Positions 38,902 to 52,330 of a stretch of DNA of 64,000 bases are shown here, in pieces. Within the stretch, counting starts at the first letter, position 1. Each line of letters opens with the position of its first letter. The notes under the pieces are model-generated. The model did no database searches. It saw only the letters and a program-made list of their open reading frames with translations, and had not been told where the DNA came from. Position numbers and translations under genes: made by a program. This DNA is from Neckera pumila. Taxonomy: Eukaryota; Streptophyta; Bryopsida; Hypnales; Neckeraceae. The DNA lies in assembly GCA_963969595.1 (NCBI GenBank), contig OZ018413.1, positions 10,592,211 through 10,656,210 of the forward strand, read 5' to 3'.

Positions 38902-40282
38902 TAGTGGGGTACCATTCAAAATGGCGTTTTTGTATTTGCAAAGAAGGAAATTTCACATCTGCCAAATTTGACAGCCTCTTGAGGACTGAAATTTGATCTT
39001 TTACCATGAAATTTTTGGTACAGCATCATCTATATGTAAGTTATATGTGTGTCAAATTTCAAGTCCAAAAGATTTACTCAATTAAAGTTATTCAAAATCT
39101 ACCAACATGTGTAGATGTGAGAAAAATTTCACATTTGCCAAATTTGACACCCTCCTAAGGACTGATTTTTTTTTTATCCCATGAAATGTTGGGCATAAGA
39201 CCATCTATATGTAGATTAGATGTGTGAAATTTTTAAGTCCAATTGATCCAAAGAAAAAAAGATATTCGAAATCTACCAACATATGTAGTTGTGAGAAACA
39301 ATTTCACTACTATCAACTTCAACACTATCCCAAGGATTGACAAGTTATTTATTTACTATGAAGTTTTTTCCATGACATGATCTCTATGTTAATAATATGT
39401 GTGCCAAATTCCAAGGTCAAAAGATTCATACTAAAAAAGATACTAACATGTGTAATTTTGAGAAAAATGTCACTACTGCCAACTTTGACACTATCCCAAG
39501 GATTGAAAAAATCATTTTTTAATATAAATTTTTTGTCATGATATTGTCTCTATGTTAATAATATGTGTGTCAAATTCCAAGGTCAAAATTTTCACGCAAA
39601 AAAAGTTATTCTAATTCTTCCAACATGTGTAGATGAGAGAATGATTTTTTACATCCATGTGAAACTTTTCCCATAAAATGACACTACCCCAAGGGCTAAA
39701 AATATCACTCACAAGTACACATATTGAAAGAATTAGATTAAATTTTTTTTTGTGAATCTTTTGACCTTGAAATTTGGCACACATGTTATTAACATAGAGA
39801 TCATGTCATGGAAAAAACTTCATAGTAAATAAATAACTTGTCAACCCTTGGGATAGTGTTGAAGTTGATAGTAGTGAAATTGTTTCTCACAACTATATAT
39901 GTTGGTAGATTTCGAATATCTTTTTTCTTTGGATCTTTTGGACTTAAAATTTTTCACACACTTAATCTACATATAGATGGTCTTATGCCCAACATTTCAT
40001 GGGAAAAGAAAAAAAATTTAGTCCTTGGGAGGATGTCAAAGTTGGCAGATGTGAAATTTTTCTCATGGCTACATATGTTGGTAGATTTTGAATAACTTTT
40101 ATTTTATAAATCTTTTGGACTTGAAGTTTAACGCACATATGAATTACATAAAGATGATAATTCACCAAAAATTTCATGGCGAAAGATCTAATTTTTAGCC
40201 CTCGAGAGGATGTCAAAGTTGACGGATGTGAGATTTCCTTCTCTGCAAATGCAAAAACGCCATTTTGAATGGTATTCCACTG
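38902..40282. mobile_element. 1.38-kb TA-flanked foldback element with tandem units in its arms
   Basis: Left end TAGTGGGGTACCATTCAAAA and right end (complement) CAGTGGAATACCATTCAAAA. TA flanks on both sides (38900-38901, 40283-40284). The arms pair over about 600-650 bp each around a centre near 39600-39680. No transposase. The CAGTGG-type end with a TA target fits Tc1/mariner-like elements; that is inference from the ends only. Confidence 0.8.
38946..39630 (+). repeat. tandem units of about 165-177 bp in the left arm of the foldback element
   Basis: Units start at about 38946, 39123, 39298 and 39463, each opening with 'aaatttcac..tgcc' and closing with CCAACATGTGTAG or similar then 'gtgag'. 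Each holds 'ctatatgtaa/ctatgttaataatatgtgtg', 'aattccaaggtcaaaag' and 'aggactga/aggattga' blocks. The right arm mirrors them. Confidence 0.8.
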
Positions 40283-40284
40283 TA

Positions 40285-42359
40285 CATATAATCTACACAT
40301 TTGTGTTCTATATGTTACTAAAAAATTTGTTTCAATTTCTTAATTTATAGATGTTGAAATATTCAAATTTTCTTATATAGATATTTTGAAGTCTTAGAAG
40401 AAATTCTGGAGAATATGACTGATTTCAATTAGTGACCAAATGCATCCTAGATCAAAGTGATTGAAATTTGTTCAACTAGCAATAAAAGGTAAGCATTACA
40501 TGCCGTTAAAGTTATGTAACTCTTTTTGGCTAATCTTATTTACTAATTATATTTGCTAAATAAAAGGATAGGTGGTAGACAAAAAATTGTGAATTCACAA
40601 ATAATATTGTCTTACTTTCACAAAACATTTGTTATTGACCCAACATCAAGGGAGCCCATGGTCTCTTAAAGTTTGTTAAGGATTTGGCCTCTCACTAGGT
40701 CCACTTATTGGTATAATGAATGTATTTAATATACATTTATTCATTTGTTTGTTTTGATTATTTTATTAAATTATATTATTTGAAATACATAAAATATTTT
40801 TTAGAAAAGATGCAAGTTTGTAATTGAGACTCGAGACAATATTGCAATGTGTAACACTCAAGGGAACAAGTTTGGTGCTCAAACCTAGTAATAGACACCT
40901 TATAAAAGTTTTTTTTAGTCATTTTGGACTAAATGTCCATAGCGCAAGATGCTCCCAAAGAAAAGGTCAAAATACTAAACAAAACAAGTACAAATCAAAT
41001 ACTTACAAAAAACTAGCCTACAACCAAACAAAAAAATTATCTATAAAAATGACGCATCTTAATCTAAGGATAAAAATAACATGAAACAATTGTGGTGTCA
41101 CTATTGAATGACTTTAGTCTTCTTGCTTTCCAAAATGTTGTGGATATGACCAAGCCTTAAAAAAAATATAGTCCTTGCTCAAATTTGACAAGGATCCAAT
41201 AAGTCAAAGCAAAAAGTATCTCTCCACTCAAGGTTTTCATTGGAATCAATTATCAATTTAATAAATAATGGCCTTGGCTATATCTACGTACTTTATATAT
41301 GTCCAAATATATATCGAAATCTGGATTTATTTTGGACAAATGTAATTGATCCATTAAAAATACTAATTTATTGTATTTTATTTGAGTTTAAAATAATGAT
41401 GTCAAATTTAATTTCAATTCTTTTTTGAAAATATTTTTTAAAAAATTGAATATTTGGGAGAATATTAAATTGCAAGATTTGCATGATTTATACAATATTT
41501 AAGTTGATTTTTGAATTTTTGAATATAAAAACATTTTTAAAAATAAAAATTTAGTTACTTGTTCTAATATATAAATCTAGTTTGTACTACTTTGCATATT
41601 TAATATATTTTCATTTATTAACTGTTTGAAAATCATAGGAATTTTTTTTCCAACAAATTCATTTGAAAATTCAACACTCATAATAATTTTTTTGAATATA
41701 TAAAAATATGAAATTCGAGTTATTCAATTAGAAAGGGTTATATTAAATATAATAAATATTAAATATAATAATTATAAATTGGTTTAAAGGTCCCAAATAA
41801 AGGTCTTTTACTCGCTAAATAAAATAAAATTATTGCATGAATTACTTTTAGCACTATTCTTCATTGTATCTAGTACCTTAGAAAGTACTTTTTAATAAAC
41901 GGGATTGATTTTTGTTGTATTTAGAGTTATTTTTATTTTTGACTATAATTTAATTATATAAAATGTAAAATTTTCCATCAGTTATTATATTAGTGTAGCT
42001 TGAATCATTGTTGATTGCTATATTCATTGGTCAAATCGAACATTTTTGGCAGAAAATGCAAATGAATATACCTCACTGTTGTGAATATTCCAGCATAATC
42101 CTTTCATAATCTACTACTATAGAAAAGGATTTTGGCATACATTTCAAAACTTATTTAATATTGAATCTCCTACCAAACTATGGTATATTAAAATTCAAGC
42201 ATCTAAGGATGGAAAGTGCTAAAATAGATTCTAAAAGCATTTTTTAGTTACCCAAGGCATATTGCATTCTAGCATAATACAAGAATACTTTTTGATCTTT
42301 ACTAAAATCATAATTTGTTCTTCAAGAAACTAATAAATATGAAACAACTTAATCTTTAA
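40285..42359. other. very AT-rich intergenic DNA, no gene seen
   Basis: Only short low-complexity frames (40824-41084, 41240-41428). No repeat pairing noticed apart from local A/T runs. Confidence 0.45.
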
Positions 42360-43060
42360 AGGATGGGCCCATAATAACTAATTTCAAGCTTCATTGTTCA
42401 TCATTCTATTTGTTGCTATTTTGCAACTAGATGTGAATGAAAAATTTTCATTTAATTTTTAGAGATGAAGCCATCTGTTGCAAGTTGTAAAACTTTCAAA
42501 TTTTTGGAAAAATTTAAAATTATTGTGAATTTTTTAAGAAAAAATGAAAAAAATTCATATCAAATATGAATATTCTGAAGCACAATCTCTTATAAACAAA
42601 ACATATCTCTCACACGCAACAAACCTTAAAGACACTTAACAAAATCATAACACACAAGGTAGAAAGTTTAGGGTTTGGTGGTCAAGATAGGAATTTAGAT
42701 AAATGCATCCACCTTAGATGAAAGAAGGAACAACTATCCAAAAGTTGTAAAAACAACTTGGATGAGTCCCTATCTTGTTTTGATTATATGTTCAAACTAT
42801 TTAATTTTGACATATTATTTTTTGGATTGCCCCACTATTTTTTGCACTTTAATTAATTATTAGGCAGAAAGCAATCCAAACTGCTAGAAAGCTAAGGTTC
42901 TATTCATTGAAAATGTACTCAAGCAACTGCAATAAAAACTTGATCGAAAAACATTTTTTTCCATCCTACAAACTTAGGTGTGATCATCCAAAGAATATAA
43001 ATTGTCGAAACGTCCTTCAAGGGTTAGTAATAGACGCATTTTCTATTCTCTTTTCAATAA
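42360..43060 (+). repeat. dispersed repeat, copy B
   Basis: Direct, diverged partner of 6640-7500; see that entry for the shared blocks (TTTTGCAACTAGATGTGAATGA here, TTTTGCAACTAATTATGAATGA there). Minus-strand remains may lie at 54000-54260. Confidence 0.6.
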
Positions 43061-44019
43061 AAATTTAACAAAAAATAAATTAAAGAGATTTAATGCTCCC
43101 AAAAATTGAAACCAACTCTTCAATGGTTGCTTTCAGAACCTTTTCCTTTGACCTCCTAAGTGCTCCAATGTCCAATTTTTTGACAACGAATAGATTGAAA
43201 CTCAAGTTTCATTCCCATTACTTCTTGGATGAAAGTCATCATAATATGTGGAGATACTTTATCAAATTTTTGTCCTATCTAATGGTTGAATTTGGTGTTA
43301 CTAGAGTACTTATTTTTCTAAAATTACAAATGTGCAAGTATGTCAAGTAATTGACCAAGCCAAAATTGCATTAACTCTAGTTCACAACCAGATTTGCAAA
43401 AATGAGATCATAGATTTTATAAACACAATTTTTTTCAAAATATCACTAGGTCAAGAGAACCTCATTTAAAATCCATTCCAACAAATCTTACTGAAAAATG
43501 ATAATATTTGTTTTATGATCAAATTTAGAAGGAATTTTGAAATTTCCCTTGCAAAATTTATAAAAAAAATATTGGTGATAGTATTGGTGAATCTAATTAT
43601 AGGGATGGAATCTAAAACTCAAAATCTACAACTTTTATTTGTATATCAATTCCAAAATACTCTTTCAAATAGTACTTTATGATGATTTTTCTCAAATCGT
43701 GAATTCTAGAGAACACTTTGGACGTTTAGGGGGTAATGTGAGAGATCACGTTTGGTATGTAATCTTCAAAGGCAAGCTCCTCAAATTGTTTATAAGAATT
43801 GTAGTTTTTAAAGATTCATGCATTACTTAGATGAATGAGAAGTTTTCTGAACAAAACATAAACCCTAAGCACTTTGTTTTTAGGTTGGTCTTCTTGAATT
43901 TTTTGAGGAATTAAAAACTGGGTTCAGCTTTTTGTCCTTGATATATGTATTGAGAAATTACTCATTGGAGAATTGTACGCTATTATGCCCTCACTCAGAA
44001 GATTAATTGGAACAAATAA
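43061..44019. other. AT-rich intergenic DNA, no gene seen
   Basis: Frames at 43093-43350 and 43639-43830 show no domain, no GT..AG partner exons and no family resemblance. Confidence 0.4.
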
Positions 44020-44320
44020 GGTAACTATACCTAAAATTGCACAATCCTTAAAAGCACGCAGCGGATATTCTTGTCTAAAATGTACTCCCACTTTTCATAT
44101 GATTCTACAGTCGCTTTTAGGTACACCTATTTTCAACACTTTGGAAATTTGTAGTTTATTCACACGGTATCCAAAAAATGCATTCTAAAAGAATCCCTTT
44201 TTGACAATCAATGGGACCCCACAAAAAAAATTCAATATAATAGTGAAACCCATGCTGAATCAGGCTGAATTGCTTAATTGTGCGATTTAAGGTGCAGTTA
44301 CCTTATGTGGTGTGAGATTG
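44020..44320 (-). repeat. inverted partner of 20262-20535
   Basis: Read on the minus strand it reproduces the 20.3-kb repeat in order: AAGGTAACTGCACCTTAAAT, CAATTCAGC.., TTAGAATGCATTTTTTGGA, GTGTGAATAAACTACAAATTT, and ACCTAAAAGCGACTGTAGA. It ends shortly before the Tourist-like hairpin. Confidence 0.8.
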
Positions 44321-44360
44321 GAAACCTCTGAACTTGTTCACATCCATTGGCAATTACTTA

Positions 44361-44490
44361 GAGCAACCCCACTCCAACACGAGGAACCAATACTTCAAAT
44401 GGTCTGAACCATTGATCTTAGAAGATCTTAGAAGATCAATGGTTCAGACCATTTGAAGTGTTGCTTCCCCGTGTTGGAGTGGGGCTGCTC
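44361..44490. mobile_element. 130-bp Tourist-like hairpin element with perfect TTA target duplication
   Basis: Almost the whole element is two arms, 44361-44420 and 44431-44490, complementary except for about five positions. The ends are GAGCAACCCCACTCCAACAC and its complement (one change). TTA lies directly outside both ends (44358-44360, 44491-44493). The transcript would be a long double-stranded stem able to give 21-24-nt RNAs. High arm identity suggests a recent insertion. Confidence 0.92.
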
Positions 44491-44493
44491 TTA

Positions 44494-46377
44494 TCCCTCA
44501 AGATGTATTATAATTAGTGAGTGTGACTATTAAAACCTAAACGATTGCAGTAATGAGGTTGGCAATTTGGCATGTGCATATATTTTGAATACAAAACACA
44601 TGTACACACTCATACTTTGTACTTCACATATAAAAATACTCATGTATGTTATTTGAGTTTTGCATTTTGAATATAGTGAGTACAAGTAGATAAATGAATT
44701 TTTACAGAAATATTAAATACATGTATTCAATGTGTGATAATTTGGGTTGCAAGTTTCTATCAATAATCTCCTTTGTGTGGATGTTCACCTTACTACCTTC
44801 ATTCAACTTATAGGTGCTTTTGCTACCTTCTTTTTTTGTTTGTAATGCCAAATATAGTATCATGATTATTGGAAGCATAAAAAGCGTTGTCTGTTGTAGT
44901 TATGAACTATTCTCTGTCATCTTTTTTTGTTTGCCCATGTAGTTTCACTGAGAATAATGTTCAGTAGCTAACAGCCAACTACTACCATTCCCACCAACGT
45001 GGATTGTCTTGTGGCTGACTTGGCCCCATGCTTGGTGCTTCATTTTAGGAAATTCTTTGAAAGTTTTTTGCCTCAGGCTACTTTTCTTTTTGTTGACAAA
45101 TTCTTCACCTCCATCTACATAGTATATTCAGGCAAGTAGCTTGACTAGAAACTATAACCATCCCATATTGTTTTTTTATTGTTGTCATCAATGTAACTTT
45201 ATGAAATACAGCTATACGATTGCACTCATAATACATGGCAATAAAGTAGCCCGCCATCTACATGCTCAACAAAAAAATTAATGAAAAATTCAACTAGATT
45301 TCCATCCACATCGTTGAATTATCATCTGAACCGCCACAAAATGGTGTTGGCGGCATTACAAGGCTAAAAACCTACTTCTTGTTTATTGTGGCACTCCAAA
45401 CCAAGCATATTTGTTGTGACAAGAATGGTGGAATGGATGATCGGAAACCAAGAAGGGATGGTTAAAAATGAGTCCCAACCTCTCTTGAATTTTAGACACC
45501 CTATTCATTGCCGATGCGACGGTGGTTAAGTTAGTAATGGGTGCCTTTACCTTAATCACAAATTCAGGAAGACTAACCTAACCCAGCGAGTTAGCCACCA
45601 ACCACGTAAGCTTCCTTGCCAGCGCGTCAATAGCGGGCGGGAACGAACGCCGACAATTCTCGTTCGAGATTCCATCTTTTCCGTCCACTGGACGACTCCA
45701 GCTTGGCAATTCCACCCATAACCGTCGATCCAGGGGAGCCCTGGTCCGTTGGATTCCACCCGGCATCTTCAACCCGGTGAATCCCCGGGCGTGGCCTGGT
45801 GGAACCTCTAAACTGCATTTTAGGAAGACGACTGGCTTCAGCTCCGGCTAATGCTGCTGGAAAACACTCTACTGCTTCCAGGATTGACAGCGTTCAGCCT
45901 GCGCACCTCCAAATGTTACAGTACTGCCATCTATCTGGCTCCCGGTTTTCCTACTCCTTGGTTTAGCTTCCGTTTGATCCTCGCGCAGCCTCGTTTGGTG
46001 CCGTCTCGGTGGAGTTTTGGCATTTCTTGTTGTCCTTAGGGTTACAAGGGGCGAGTTTAACGATGTTCGGAAGGTTTGGATGCGAATAGAGGATCGATTG
46101 TAAGCTTTGGCGATGAGGACGGGCTTTGGGAGGGTTTCTTGGGGAGTGCCTTGAGAGTTTTGGCAGTGTTGGGGTGCCCGGGGTGTGGAAAAGCGGTACG
46201 GGACGGAGTAGGCTATAATTTTTTTTCTTTTCCGAGTGAAGATTGATTTTAAGGTAGGACTGTTGAGACGGCCAGGTGGCTGTGGAACAGAGTGAGGTGA
46301 CAAGGGGGGGAAGACGGAGCCATTCTTTGGAGCTTCGATTCTTTAGTTCTGTAGGGAAGAAGGGAGTTGGAGTCGCC
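44494..46377. promoter_or_regulatory. 5' flank and leader of the LIKE-COV gene
   Basis: AT-rich until about 45400, then a GC-richer, CpG-bearing region from about 45550 to the start codon. Overlapping frames at 45556-46482 on the minus strand arise from that composition and match no family. Likely promoter plus 5' UTR. Confidence 0.45.
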
Positions 46378-49300
46378 ATGGGCGATGATAAAGCTTCCCC
46401 TTCGCGGCCGGCAGGTAGTGACAGGGAGTTGCTCATGGCGGGACACAGCGATGACATAGAGGATCCTCCCAAGCTTGGCCAACCTCCTCCTTCAGCTTAT
46501 CATTCGGGCCGCGAGGTGCGTTACGTTTTACGGAGTAGTTTACTGTCTTTGGGAAGGATTCTGCTCTGTCGCCGTTCTATTGTGTGCTGAAGTGGAAGCC
46601 GTATTGGGGTCGAGGCAGCTGTGGATGCTGTTTGTGCACTTGTCTATTTTCTCACTGTTGTATCTGACTTTTACTGTCTTCATCCTGTATCCGTTTCCTT
46701 CTCAGAATTCGTCGCCTTCCTTCCCTCAACCTACACGCGCTTCTTTTACCAGTCGTTTTTCGTTTCTTTATTTTTTTAGTTTTCTAGCTCGTCTTCCTTT
46801 ATGTGCACGGATTTATCTATAGCTGTGGTTTGTAATATGCTGGAATGAAACCTGTGTTGGTGGAGGCAGCTGTAGATGGTTCTGGAGCCATTTGCTGGAC
46901 TATTTATTTTCTCACGTTTATATTCGGCTTGTATTGTCTTCATCCCTGTATGCATTTCTTTGTGAGAATTCCTGCTAGGCAGTTCATTGGCTTTCTCCCC
47001 GACCTACTCGTACTCGTTTCTTTTTTCATTGGTTTATTTGAATTGCATTGATTTCTCGCACGTCAGTGCACTGTTTCACTCGTTATGTTGCAATCCTTTG
47101 CTTTGAGTGAATCTTCCACTCTTCTCTGTTTTTTGTCGTTTTGAAGAGCTATTGTCGAGTCTCAGCTACAGAAATTCTTCTTCTTGTGAAATTCTTCTAT
47201 GGTATTTGAGCCTAGAACTGATTCACACCTGTGAATTAGCTTACATTATTCAGCTGTCAACCTAAGATTTTAGCAAAATCTTCTGTGTATAATGATTTTG
47301 GGTAATGTTGATTCCGCATGATGGCCCTGTTCTTTTCGTGAATTCTGAATTCTATACCAAATCAAATTAGTAAAATTTAGTTTTATCCATGATCTATTTA
47401 TTTCATATTGTTGCATGGACTAAAATTTTACATGTACTTTCCTTTGGTTTCTCTTTCCCCTCAGCTGCAGAAGAACATTTGCTTATTTCACGTTGCTCGA
47501 GGATATCTGTATGTAAATGTGTTATTCTTTCGTGTTCAAGGGCCCTTCGTATTTTGATTTGAAGCAGTATTGCGAAATTTAGAGACGTATACTTACTGTG
47601 TTCATTCAGTAACTTTGGTTGTCGCTCTCTCGTCAGAGAATGTAGAAGTCTCGGAAGTGTTACATGGGGTCGATGCTGTCTATATCATTGAGCAAGAGTT
47701 TGCTCAGCGTGTGATATATGTTATAATCCGCCTAGGCATAAAACATTTGTTCTTTACCGGGTCTCATCAAGTTGTTAACCGTGATTGAATTGCACGTGTT
47801 TTCTGCTCGAGTTTCTCACTATTATAAGGGATTACCTTGTGTGATGTCACAAAGATATCTAGGCTACCGAGTTCAAATATGCGAAATGCTGGAAGATCTC
47901 CAAGCTTCAAAGGAGGAGCAAATTATAATCAGGTGAAACAAATCAATGAACGGAGTTTTATTGTATACGACAAAGTTTGATGTCAGGAGTTCTCTCGTGT
48001 TATTTTCTTCCTTGTAAAGGATGAGACAACCGTACACTGCTGTTTTTTGTGCAAATGAATTTCTTCTCTGCGCTTCCTAGCCGATCACCGTTGCTAATCT
48101 TCGTAAATCTGGATGCTTTTCGGGCCACTCTGCTGGCCCCGTTTATACTTGATCCGGATTGATTTTTCCTGTCACTTCCTTCTGTTCTCTTTTGTGTAAG
48201 TCTTGGTCCAAATTTATATGGTCACAAATCGTGCTTCTACTCGTGCAAGTCGTTAGGTTCGATTTGATGAAGAATATTCTACTTGGAAGTGTTTGACGAT
48301 CGTCTCGGTGTGACTGCTGTAAAATTCATGTAAAGCTGAAAAACGAAAATATTGATTTGAAATCTCTTACCCAAGTTTGCTCGTTAATGGGTGTAGATGC
48401 AAATACATCATATTGACTCTGGTCTTCTGTTGTTTTGTGACAGGCTTTTTATGGGTTTCTTTCAAGTTGGGCGTCAAAGAAGTTTATGAGTGGCTGGTGA
48501 GTATTTTCTAGAATGGTCTGTTTGACAGCAATAGTGCATGCATTATGGCAATAGTGAACCGAGAATTTTGGTCGAAGGCCAGTGGGTTTTCTATTTCAGG
48601 TCTTCTGCAGATTATGCTAGATAGCTGGGTTTACTATTGGATATTTAACCAACTGTGTAGTTTGTGATGCGATTTGGTGAAGTGGACGTCGGTCGTTGAC
48701 ACAGTTTGTAATTTGTTTCTGTTAAACACTCTTAAGTCCCGCTCAGATAGGTAGATGTTAGCAGACAGACAACATGCCTGCTTATGTTTTCTCCTGGAAC
48801 CGTTCAATATTTTCTATTTGATACTGTTTTTAACCCTACAAAGTTGCTGCTCACTAGTGCTTTGGGTTTATGAAACAGTGTGATATTGTTGCCAATTGTC
48901 GTCACCTTCTACATTACGTGGTGGTTCATCAAATTATTCGACGGTTTTTTCTCCCCAATTTATGATACTCTCGGCATTCATGTGATTGGTAAATCCACGG
49001 TCAACGTTTTACTGAGCAGCTGTTTTGGAGTCAAATAGGTCATTATGTTATCTCTTTCTTTTATTAGTGGCAATTTTAAAATCACTTGAATACAGTTGAA
49101 GTGGATATCGTCAGATTATGTAGTTGCGTGAGCTGGAATTACCTGATGGTGAATCCTGGTGTGCGTGGGAACTATTGCAGGTCTTGGGTTTGTGACCTCC
49201 TTTGTATTTATATTTCTGGTGGGAGTATTCGTGTCATCGTGGATTGGAGCGTCTGTGTTATCGATGGGTGAATGGTTCATTAAGCGCATGCCACTTGTAA

Positions 49301-50915
49301 AGCACATCTACTCTGCTTCTAAGCAGATCAGTGCTGCTATCTCTCCAGGTACAGCTTTTTCAGCACGCTTCCAGAATTTCAGTTATCTAGAATAGGTCGT
49401 AGAATCTTGTAGAGTCTCATGTTAGTGATGATTTCCACGATAATGCACCGTTCGCTTAACAACCACTTGAGATGCTGTCCAGGACACTCTGCAGCATTGT
49501 TACAGAGTGACATCTAAGTAGGAATAGTGAACGCTCAGGCGACTGAAGCTTTTCTAGGACTTGTTCAAGAAGGGATGCAGTATACTACCTCTGTTTCAAA
49601 ATTAATCCGTGGTCTCTAGTGGGAAACTAGTCGGAGTACCATGGATTTATTTTAAGACAGAGGGGAGTACGAATACGAGACTATTCTATTTGAGCTTCAA
49701 GGATAATGAAACCAAGATATTAGAATTTATTTATATCTACATGGAATGAGACGTAGCTAAAACATAAATGACCTGACTCATCGCAAGTTTATATAATGCT
49801 AGTCCGCACAGGTCTCAATTGAGAACGTCTACACAATAGTACCGTCGTGGCACTTCTTACATCTACATCACGGATCCCTAGTTTTGGCACTGCTGAGAGT
49901 ACTCTGAATCCCATCTTGGATGACAAATGACCAGGTCTACTTGACAGCGTGCTTGAATTAGGCAGTCCCCGGGCAGGTATAAGAACCAAGTACAGTGTAG
50001 TTCCTGTTCGATGGAAAGGGGTCCTTCCTATTCCTTTTTAAACTATATTTGATGTCAAGTGTAGTTAATGCCATTTTCGCTTGAGCAGATCAAAACACGC
50101 AAGCATTCAAAGAAGTTGCAATCATTCGACATCCTCGAGTCGGAGAGTATGCATTTGGGTTTATCACATCCACACTTGTGCTTCAGGTATGCTCTGCTTG
50201 CATCAGGCATATCATTTTGTTTGTAACTCTTAAGGCGTGAGTCGTATCCTGTGAGTCTTTGACAAATCCCTGTTTTTAAAGGTCAGGCTCATGCGAAATA
50301 GCAGTGTGTGAGGTTCAAGTACATACTAACTAGAAGACCGTTTCTGAACGTGTTTGTGCACGACAAGTCGTTATCCTGCTAGCATTGTGACTTTCACTTT
50401 AGAATTTTGTGCATCAATAATGAGAGCCTGCTGTTGCGCTTCGAGTAAAACTGTATAGCTCATTTGTTTGGATGTTGTTTTTGGGTCTTTAGTTCCTCGT
50501 CTTACAGAATCATAGTCTGACGTTTGCGCTGTTTCTGGTTGTGATGAAATCAGAACGACGATGGAGATGAGGAGCTGTGCAGTATATTCGTACCCACCAA
50601 TCACCTCTATATCGGCGACATTTTCCTTGTGAATTCCAAGGATGTAATTCGTCCAAGCTTGTCTGTGCGGGAGGGTATCGGTACGACTCGCAGCCTTTTC
50701 TTGCTGGCAGGCATTCCATTTTTCTACTTCATGTAATATCAACTGTACTTTGAATGATTCCAGCTGAATTTTGTAGTGTGTAGAGCTCGTTTCATTGCTC
50801 CTAAGTCACTGTGTTCTTTTAAACAGAGATTGTGGTGTCTGGAGGGATGTCAATGCCACAAGTGATCACCCCTAGACAAAGAACATCTCCAACTCATCGA
50901 ATAGCATCTAGGTGA
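46378..50915 (+). CDS. LIKE-COV (DUF502) membrane protein, 7 exons, 260 aa
   Basis: Exons 46378-46515, 48444-48496, 48879-48988, 49181-49348, 50089-50186, 50554-50680, 50827-50915; GT..AG throughout, phases 0,2,1,1,0,1. COV1/LCV proteins are endomembrane proteins; the Arabidopsis members affect vascular patterning and Golgi/trans-Golgi function. Family marks in order: acidic N-terminus MGDDKASPSRPAGSD, WASKKFMSGCVILLPIVVTF (TM1, about 63-84), FDGFFSPIYDTLGI, GLGFVTSFVFIFLVGVFVSS (TM2, about 101-125), RMPLVKHIYSASKQISAAIS, DQNTQAFKEVAIIRHPRVGE, YAFGFITS, FVPTNHLYIGDIFLV, VIRPSLSVREGIEIVVSGGM and a short C-tail. Length is typical. The first intron is long (1.9 kb). Intron 4 contains a Stowaway-like element. 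The function in this organism is inferred from the family. Confidence 0.95.
49585..49667. mobile_element. 83-bp Stowaway-like miniature element in intron 4 of the LIKE-COV gene
   Basis: Left end CTACCTCTGTTTCAAAATTA, right end (complement) CTCCCCTCTGTCTTAAAATA. TA on both sides (49583-49584, 49668-49669). The CTCCCTCTGT-type end with a TA target is the classic plant Tc1/mariner-derived form. Only the arms and a small central fold remain. Confidence 0.85.
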
Positions 50916-52330
50916 AGAGCCTCTCTCGCCACCAGAATCTGGAGCTCTGTTAAATGCTCCGTGTTACAGCTATTAAGGAGCTCGACACATGGTTAGGATT
51001 GACCATTTCTTGATAGGAGTCTTAGGGGTGGGAAGGTTTTTTACATGTTTGTTTCTCTTACTGGTGGGTCTTACACGATGAAGTTACCTCCTTATCATTT
51101 TGTATACAAGACACGTTTCTGTTCTTACCTTGGGTGTTGTTTTCATAGATAGAACGTAGGTACTGATTTCAGGAATTTGACGAGTGAAAGCAGAAGACTA
51201 CTGTGTCAATTTTCTCTGAATAGGGGAAGTGTCCTTTTTTCCAACTCAGGAAGCTGCAGCATGTTGTGTTTATATCGTCCCTGGTTTGATTTATAAGCGC
51301 AACACCTGTTTACCTACTACTGAGGGTTGTGTAGTTGCTGCATTTCAGAAATGCTGAATGAGGAGGTTAGGACCACCTGGACAGTGGAGGTGGAAAAGAT
51401 CTGGTTTTCGGAGATGGTATTGAGGTGTTGTGTATTATAGGTATAAGGTGAAAACACCCAAAACTGTCCATGTACCCGTTCCTGGCAAGTAGACTTCTAC
51501 TGAGCGTCTCCTAAGTGCATTTAAACCGTCCCCATACTTAATGCTGTCGGTGAACTGTTGATTCTCTAGATTTTGGTTTTATGACTAAGCTATGTGGCCT
51601 TCAAAGCTTCCACTTTGAAAATTCTTAGTAATTACATGTTTTATGCAATAAGTTTATTTTCTTTTTTTGAAAAATCATGATTCTCAATTGCTAGTGTTAC
51701 ATAATGATTTTGTCTTGAAAAAGGTGCCTTCAACTATGCTGAATTGCTTATTTTGATGGCTTTGGATGTTTTCACCTTAGGTGAGGTTTGCATTGTAATT
51801 ATTGAGTGCTTCACAATTGTATCTTTTGTATTGTAGCTTATATCTTTATGAGTAAAATCAATTGTGGATGCCTTAATTAAACTTGGGAGGATTCAAATAA
51901 CACTACTTTGGAGGGATCTGAAATAAGATGTTAATATGATGTAAAGAGCTCTATCCAAATTTTCTTTAAGATACTTCTAAACTTATTTGTTTATGTTTAT
52001 TTATACTACTTGACATGTATTCAAAATTATATGTTCGAGCCAAAATTTAATGGTTTATAGTACAAAAAATATTAGTCTACTATCTATCCAATTTTGCCTT
52101 TAATGTTCTTGAAAGATAAAAATGCACTAGTTATATTTGTATGAATATGATCCAAATGTGGATGGCAATTAGTGGTATATTTGATAGAGACCAATTGACT
52201 GTGAGTATTATGTTTTTTGGTACTATTATAAGTGGAATTAGCAATATGGATTTGGGGGCCTAATCTATACTTCCAATCCAAAGGCTTGCATAAAAAAATT
52301 CCAACAAATGAAAAACATCCAATAAATACT
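50916..52330. other. 3' flank of the LIKE-COV gene
   Basis: The first few hundred bases keep the genic composition and probably hold the 3' UTR; after about 51550 the sequence turns AT-rich. No further gene seen. Confidence 0.4.

Noticed and set aside
45556..46482. Cluster of minus-strand frames up to 169 codons before and over the first LIKE-COV exon
   Set aside because: Several overlapping frames open at once in GC-richer DNA, with no domain and no splice partner; one runs antisense to the true exon 1.
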